DNA of 25,707 nt, taken from assembly GCA_964629645.1 (NCBI GenBank), contig CAZVSU010000035.1, positions 1-25,707 on the forward strand. Direction: 5' to 3'. Of the stretch, positions 21,528 through 25,707 are shown piece by piece (within the stretch, counting starts at the first letter, position 1; each line of letters begins with the position of its first letter). The DNA comes from JAAKFL01 sp964629645. Its GTDB lineage: Bacteria > Chlamydiota > Chlamydiia > Chlamydiales > SLFE01. The notes beneath the pieces are model-generated. The model was not told the DNA's origin, ran no database searches, and saw nothing but the letters and a program-made list of their open reading frames with translations. The translations under genes and the position numbers were made by a program.

Positions 21528-23927
21528 ATGAATCGGATCTTCCACCTTCTCGCTTCCCTTTTATTAATCACAACAACGCCTCTATTTTCTCAAACCGATA
21601 TCTACGAGTCACTTGTGATCCAAGAGATGCATGTGAACATCGTCAATGCCCCGGACGGGTCGGCCATGCAGTCGAATTCCATTCTTGCCGGCCTCCAAAG
21701 CGCGCCGGGAAAATTATTTTCTCAAGGAGAGTTTGACGAAGACCTGAAAAGTCTCGCGCAAAGCTACGCCGACGTAGAACCTGTTTTGACCATCGTCGAC
21801 GGCGGCCTTTCGATCACGTTGAATGTCTCTTTACGCCCCTTTATCCGCTCTTTTCAATGGTGCGGCAATAAAGCCGTCTCTCCGGGCAGGCTCCAAAAGG
21901 AGCTCGGTTTGACCGCCGGCCAGATCTTCAACCAGTCTGAATTCAACAAAGCCTTATTTGAAGTGAGGAAGTTTTACGTCAAGCAGGGGTATTTTGAGGC
22001 CGATATCGACTACACGGTCCATTTTGACTGCGACACAAATGAAGTGGATATCGTGATCACGATTGTTGAAGGTCGGTCGGGAAAGATCAGGAGTGTAAAA
22101 TTTGTCGATTTCGATCCCGAAGAGGTTTCCGAGCTTCAAGGAATGCTGGTCACACAAAGCTGGAATTTCTTTTACAGTTTTTTTAGCGATATCGGCTGCT
22201 ACAGCGAAGAAGCCATGTTGCAAGATCAGTTTGTCATCGTCAACTTTTTACAAAACCGCGGCTATGCAGATGCAAAAGTCACCATCGAACCAGCTCCTTC
22301 GCAGCAAGAAGGGCGCATTGTGATTGTGATCACAGCTGACAGAGGCGAGCAGTATCATTTCGGTAAGATCTCGATTGAAGGCAACGAAATTTTCGAAACA
22401 GAAGAACTTGCTCACATCTTGCGCATTCGAGAAGGTGACGTTTTTTCTCCTGAGAGGCTCCAAAATGCAATCGATAACGTGAAAAACCGCTACGGAAACT
22501 GCGGCTACATCGATGCCTATGTTGAATTCGAACCCACTCTTGATCTCGAGCGCCCGATCTACGATATCGATTTCATCATCGAAGAGGGAGAGCAATACCG
22601 CGTCGGCTTAATCCGAGTCCTGGGCAACATCACGACGCAGGCGAACGTGATTTTAAGGGAATGTCTCTTGGTGCCGGGAGAAACGTTCAACTTAGCAAAA
22701 TTAAGGGCGACCGAAAGAAAGTTGCAAACAGTCGGCTATTTCAGCTGCGTCAATGTCTACGCTGTCAGACCAGAAGAAGACTCCTGCCTCGGAGACAATG
22801 TTCGCGATGTGCATATTGAGGTTGTCGAAACGTCGACGGGAAACTTTTCTGCCTTTCTCGGCTTGAGCAGTTTTGAAAGTGTCTTCGGAGGCATAAGCGT
22901 CTGTGAAAAAAACTTCAATATCAAAGGTCTTGGATCAATACTCAAGTACGGGCCGACTGTTTTAAGGGGGGGCGGTGAATACGCCTACTTCAACGCGACG
23001 ATCGGTGCCAAAAACCTTCAATACAAAGCGTCCTGGGCCAAACCCTATTTCATGGACACCGAATGGATTTTCGGCGTCGATGTCGATAGAAGCTGGATCC
23101 GTTATATCTCAAACGATTACACATTGAGCTCTTGGGGAGTCAGACCTTATGGCCGTTACCCGCTCAATATCTACCAGACCTTAGGGCTTCACTACCGCAT
23201 CAGAAACTCATCTGTTCAGCTGACAGGCCCCGAGGAGTCAAAAGAGCTGGAAAGGGCAAAAATGAACAGCGGCCTCGTTTCAGCTGCAGGATTTTCCTTC
23301 TGTTACGACACCACCGACCACCCCATTATGCCAACCTGGGGAATCCGCTCCCTTTTTGAAACAGAGTTTGCCGGAATCGGAGGCGACCAAAATTTCTTCA
23401 CTGTCGGCTACCTGAACAGCATCTACGTTCCTTCCGGTCGATACGGTGTCTTCAAAATGCGGGCCGATGCCAAATTCATCATTCCCGCCTTTGGAACTCG
23501 ATTTGTTGATATCCCCTTGGATGAACGACTCTTTCTCGGGGGCATTTGCTCTGTCAGAGGTTACCGGGACTTCTCCCTTGGAACACGGTTTGTTGGGCAA
23601 AGAAAAGTGAAAAACGAGACGGGGCAAGAAGTGACCCAAAATTACATCACCGACGACCCAACAGGTGGTATTTCGATGAATCTTCTCTCTCTCGAGTACA
23701 CCTACCGCTACTGGTGCAAAGTCGAGCCGTTTGCCTTCTTTGACGCTGGACATTTGAGTGACGGAACTTTGAGCTTCGGCCGCTTGACCACTTCCGCCGG
23801 ATTCGGTCTCAGAGCCTATCTGATGCCGGGCAGTCCTCCGCTAACATTAGGGCTCGGGTATCCGATCAACAACCCGGACAATTCGCCAACAAAACGATTT
23901 TTCTTCTCTTTAGGAGGAAACTTTTAG
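21528..23927 (+). CDS. bamA: Outer membrane protein assembly factor BamA (Omp85)
   Basis: BamA inserts beta-barrel proteins into the outer membrane. The 799-residue product has a signal peptide (MNRIFHLLASLLLITTTPLF, cleavage near residue 22). Several POTRA domains follow to about residue 430; repeated features include F..E.F..AL..V...Y...GY and the IEGN strand near 285. A C-terminal 16-strand barrel comes next, with the diagnostic SVRGYRDF loop near residue 676 and a terminal phenylalanine (FFFSLGGNF). It is the size of E. coli BamA (810). AGGA precedes the ATG. Skp follows after 17 bases. Chlamydial BamA is often called Omp85. Cysteines in the extracellular or POTRA regions are relatively frequent, as in other chlamydial envelope proteins. 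Confidence 0.96.
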   Translation: MNRIFHLLASLLLITTTPLFSQTDIYESLVIQEMHVNIVNAPDGSAMQSNSILAGLQSAPGKLFSQGEFDEDLKSLAQSYADVEPVLTIVDGGLSITLNVSLRPFIRSFQWCGNKAVSPGRLQKELGLTAGQIFNQSEFNKALFEVRKFYVKQGYFEADIDYTVHFDCDTNEVDIVITIVEGRSGKIRSVKFVDFDPEEVSELQGMLVTQSWNFFYSFFSDIGCYSEEAMLQDQFVIVNFLQNRGYADAKVTIEPAPSQQEGRIVIVITADRGEQYHFGKISIEGNEIFETEELAHILRIREGDVFSPERLQNAIDNVKNRYGNCGYIDAYVEFEPTLDLERPIYDIDFIIEEGEQYRVGLIRVLGNITTQANVILRECLLVPGETFNLAKLRATERKLQTVGYFSCVNVYAVRPEEDSCLGDNVRDVHIEVVETSTGNFSAFLGLSSFESVFGGISVCEKNFNIKGLGSILKYGPTVLRGGGEYAYFNATIGAKNLQYKASWAKPYFMDTEWIFGVDVDRSWIRYISNDYTLSSWGVRPYGRYPLNIYQTLGLHYRIRNSSVQLTGPEESKELERAKMNSGLVSAAGFSFCYDTTDHPIMPTWGIRSLFETEFAGIGGDQNFFTVGYLNSIYVPSGRYGVFKMRADAKFIIPAFGTRFVDIPLDERLFLGGICSVRGYRDFSLGTRFVGQRKVKNETGQEVTQNYITDDPTGGISMNLLSLEYTYRYWCKVEPFAFFDAGHLSDGTLSFGRLTTSAGFGLRAYLMPGSPPLTLGLGYPINNPDNSPTKRFFFSLGGNF

Positions 23928-23944
23928 TATAAAGGAGTGTACAC

Positions 23945-24562
23945 ATGAGAAAAATGACGTCATTTTTATCGCGCCACGCGGCAGCTGCCTGTCTTGGGCT
24001 GATTCTCCCGCTGGCAGTCGTCTCTGCGGCTTCAGCCTCTGCAGCAGAGAACAACGTCCGCATTGGCCTTGTCAACTTTAAAACTGTGATTGAAGACTCC
24101 AAAGTGGGCAAGCAAGAGCAGGATATGTATGACAACATGAAAAAGCAGATCGAGTCGATACTGACCGAAAAACAAGAAGAGTTCACCAAAATTGCGAAAA
24201 AGCTTGAAGACGAAGATTTCCGCGAAAGTCAAAACGAGGAGTCCTTGAAGAAATTGGAAGACCAATACCGCCAACTCGGACAAGAATTGGCTCAAGGGCA
24301 GAATCAGTACTACCAGGCGCTTCAGCAAGCAAATTTCAAGATTTTGCAAAAAATTGCCGACGTCGTTGCAAAAGCATCAGAGAAAGTTGCCGAGCAAAAA
24401 CGGTTGGATCTCATTTTAAATGATGACAATGCGTTTTTTAATGCAAAGAATCTCGATGTCACGCAAGCGGTCATCGCGGAGATGGATGTCATTTCAGAAC
24501 AGGAACTGAAAGACGCCTTGGAGAAAAGCGATCAACCCATCAAACTCGATATGTCGAAGTAG
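23945..24562 (+). CDS. skp: Periplasmic chaperone Skp/OmpH
   Basis: Skp holds unfolded outer-membrane proteins on their way to BamA. The 205-residue product has a signal peptide (positive MRKMTSFLSRH, hydrophobic core, cleavage after SASAA near residue 34). The OmpH motif RIGLVNFKTVIEDSKVGKQE comes next, followed by a long charged coiled coil (about 60-145), and it ends in the typical LILNDDNAFFNAKNLDVTQ segment (trimer body). It is somewhat longer than E. coli Skp (161) because of the signal region and an acidic C-terminal tail. AAAGGAG lies 7 bases before the ATG. It is located between bamA and lpxD, as in many Gram-negatives. Confidence 0.95.
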   Translation: MRKMTSFLSRHAAAACLGLILPLAVVSAASASAAENNVRIGLVNFKTVIEDSKVGKQEQDMYDNMKKQIESILTEKQEEFTKIAKKLEDEDFRESQNEESLKKLEDQYRQLGQELAQGQNQYYQALQQANFKILQKIADVVAKASEKVAEQKRLDLILNDDNAFFNAKNLDVTQAVIAEMDVISEQELKDALEKSDQPIKLDMSK

Positions 24563-24566
24563 TTGT

Positions 24567-25616
24567 ATGAAAAAGAGTTTTCCACTCAAAGAGTTGGCTG
24601 CGCTCACAAATTCTGAACTTGTTGGGAACCCTCGTGTTGAAATCACGGGGGTTGCTGATTTAAGCAGCGCAAGCGAAAGCGAGGCGTCCTTCCTCGGACA
24701 CCCCCGCTACGAAAAAAAGGTCCCTGAGTCAAAAGCGGGGGCCATTTTTATTCGTCCCGATGTTAAACGGTCCTCGGCCCATAATTTTCTGATCACAGAC
24801 GATCCCTACACGGCCTTTCAGAAGGTGATCGACTTAGTTTACGAGGGTCAGGATCAATCGACAGGATTTGAAGGCATTCATCCGAGCGCTACCATTCACC
24901 CCGAGGCAGAAATCGGAGAGGGTGTCACCATCGGTCCAAGGGCTGTCATTGACAAGGGGGTCTCAATAGGGGCAGGGTCATCCGTTGCCGCCGGGGTTGT
25001 GATCGGACTGGACGCTGCGATCGGAAAACAATGCGAGATCCATCCGAATGTCGTGATCAAAGAGCGATGCGTCATTGGAGATCGAGTGATTGTGCAGTCG
25101 GGTGTGGTCATCGGAGAGTCGGGCTATGGCTATACGCAAAGCCCTCAAGGGGGACATGTGAAGTTGAAACACTACGGCATCGTCGAAATCGGTGACGATG
25201 TTGAAATCGGCGCCAACACGACGATTGCACGCGCCCGCTTCCATAAAACGACGATCGGAGCAGGGACAAAGATTGACTGCCTCGTGGAAATAGGCCACAA
25301 CGTTCAGACGGGCAAGCATTGCTTGATCGTTGGGCAATCTGTCATTGCTGGGTCCACTAAACTTGGCGACTATGTCATGCTTGGGGGAAAGACCGCTCTC
25401 GATGGACACTTAGAGATCGCAACAGGCGTTATGCTTCGCGCTTTTTCGGGTGTCAGCAAATCGATCAAAGAGCCCGGCGCTTACGGCGGCCTTCCCGCTC
25501 AAAAACTATCGGACGAAAATAGAATGTCTGTCCACGTCAGAAAAATTGATCAATATGTCGCGCGCATCAAAGAGCTGGAATCTCGCTTGGATGCGATCGA
25601 GTCACTTCATCGTTAA
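24567..25616 (+). CDS. lpxD: UDP-3-O-(3-hydroxyacyl)glucosamine N-acyltransferase LpxD
   Basis: LpxD adds the N-linked acyl chain in lipid A synthesis, using acyl-ACP. The 349-residue product (E. coli 341) has an N-terminal uridine-binding domain (about 1-100, SFLGHPRYEK). A left-handed beta-helix of hexapeptide repeats follows (about 104-300, e.g. IGEGVTIGPRAVIDKGVSIG), with the catalytic histidine H244 in EIGHNVQTGKH. GESGYGY (183-189) is a family signature. The C-terminal helix (about 320-349) is predicted to seat ACP. It begins 4 bases after skp and no good ribosome site is seen, so translational coupling is likely. The other lpx genes are outside the window. Confidence 0.97.
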   Translation: MKKSFPLKELAALTNSELVGNPRVEITGVADLSSASESEASFLGHPRYEKKVPESKAGAIFIRPDVKRSSAHNFLITDDPYTAFQKVIDLVYEGQDQSTGFEGIHPSATIHPEAEIGEGVTIGPRAVIDKGVSIGAGSSVAAGVVIGLDAAIGKQCEIHPNVVIKERCVIGDRVIVQSGVVIGESGYGYTQSPQGGHVKLKHYGIVEIGDDVEIGANTTIARARFHKTTIGAGTKIDCLVEIGHNVQTGKHCLIVGQSVIAGSTKLGDYVMLGGKTALDGHLEIATGVMLRAFSGVSKSIKEPGAYGGLPAQKLSDENRMSVHVRKIDQYVARIKELESRLDAIESLHR

Positions 25617-25647
25617 GTGTGATCGGAATCCTCCCCCTAGTACTTAG

Positions 25648-25707
25648 TTAATAAAGTTTTTCTACAAATTCGAATTCTAAGCCGCCGGGATGGGCCGATC
25701 TTAATCG
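25648..25707 (-). CDS. Possible C-terminus of a convergent gene (partial)
   Basis: The minus strand is open from the window edge to TAA at 25648, encoding 19 residues that end HPGGLEFEFVEKLY. The even mix of residues looks coding, and the position is suitable for a gene convergent with lpxD. The ending vaguely recalls glyoxalase-like proteins, but the fragment is too short to identify, and chance is quite possible. Confidence 0.3.
   Translation of the reverse strand, partial: RLRSAHPGGLEFEFVEKLY

Overview
The window looks like the chromosome of a chlamydia-like bacterium (order Chlamydiales, probably an environmental or amoeba-associated lineage rather than Chlamydia itself). The main reason is gene order. 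The blocks rpe-efp-accB-accC and acpP-fabG-fabD-fabH / recR-bamA-skp-lpxD match what I recall of two separate Chlamydia trachomatis blocks (about CT121-124 and CT236-243). A protein with an Inc-like bilobed hydrophobic hairpin and two small helical proteins resembling type III secretion needle subunits fit the same picture. No species is claimed.

Layout. 1-20: 3' end of a tRNA gene. 127-3297 (+): a YitT-type membrane protein overlapping queG (queuosine synthesis), then a LOG-family nucleotide hydrolase. On the opposite strand between them is a short membrane-protein gene apparently broken by one base. 3294-5378 (-): a signal-peptide protein followed by a repeat-rich Inc-like protein. 5465-8723 (-): promoter-rpe-efp-accB-accC. 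8740-9354 (-): two paralogous 77-78 residue helical proteins, each with its own sigma70-like promoter, the upstream one with an intrinsic terminator. 9421-11106 (+): umuDC, an SOS-type translesion polymerase pair. 11134-14035 (-): the compact fatty-acid operon fabH-fabD-fabG-acpP. 14300-20185 (-): a giant gene (1,961 codons) containing about 31 tandem 30-36 residue helical repeats. 20793-25616 (+): recR, then bamA-skp-lpxD for outer-membrane protein assembly and lipid A. 25648-25707 (-): possible C-terminus of another gene.

How it works together. Most of the window is housekeeping. AccB/AccC start malonyl-CoA synthesis and FabD/FabH/FabG/AcpP consume it to build acyl chains. LpxD then uses acyl-ACP for lipid A, and BamA with Skp assembles the outer membrane that lipid A occupies. 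Accessory genes sit at the joins between these conserved blocks.

The most unusual feature is the giant repeat gene. It occupies the fabH|recR junction, which is a direct divergent junction in the Chlamydia order I recall. It is visibly AT-richer than its neighbours and is bracketed by two palindromes that resemble REP/RAYT-type mobile debris. It carries a perfect 96-bp in-frame tandem duplication and three near-identical 93-bp units, so its length probably varies between strains. Its C-terminal ~157 residues look like a separate folded domain. It is the best candidate here for an undescribed system, but nothing in the sequence shows its biochemical function.
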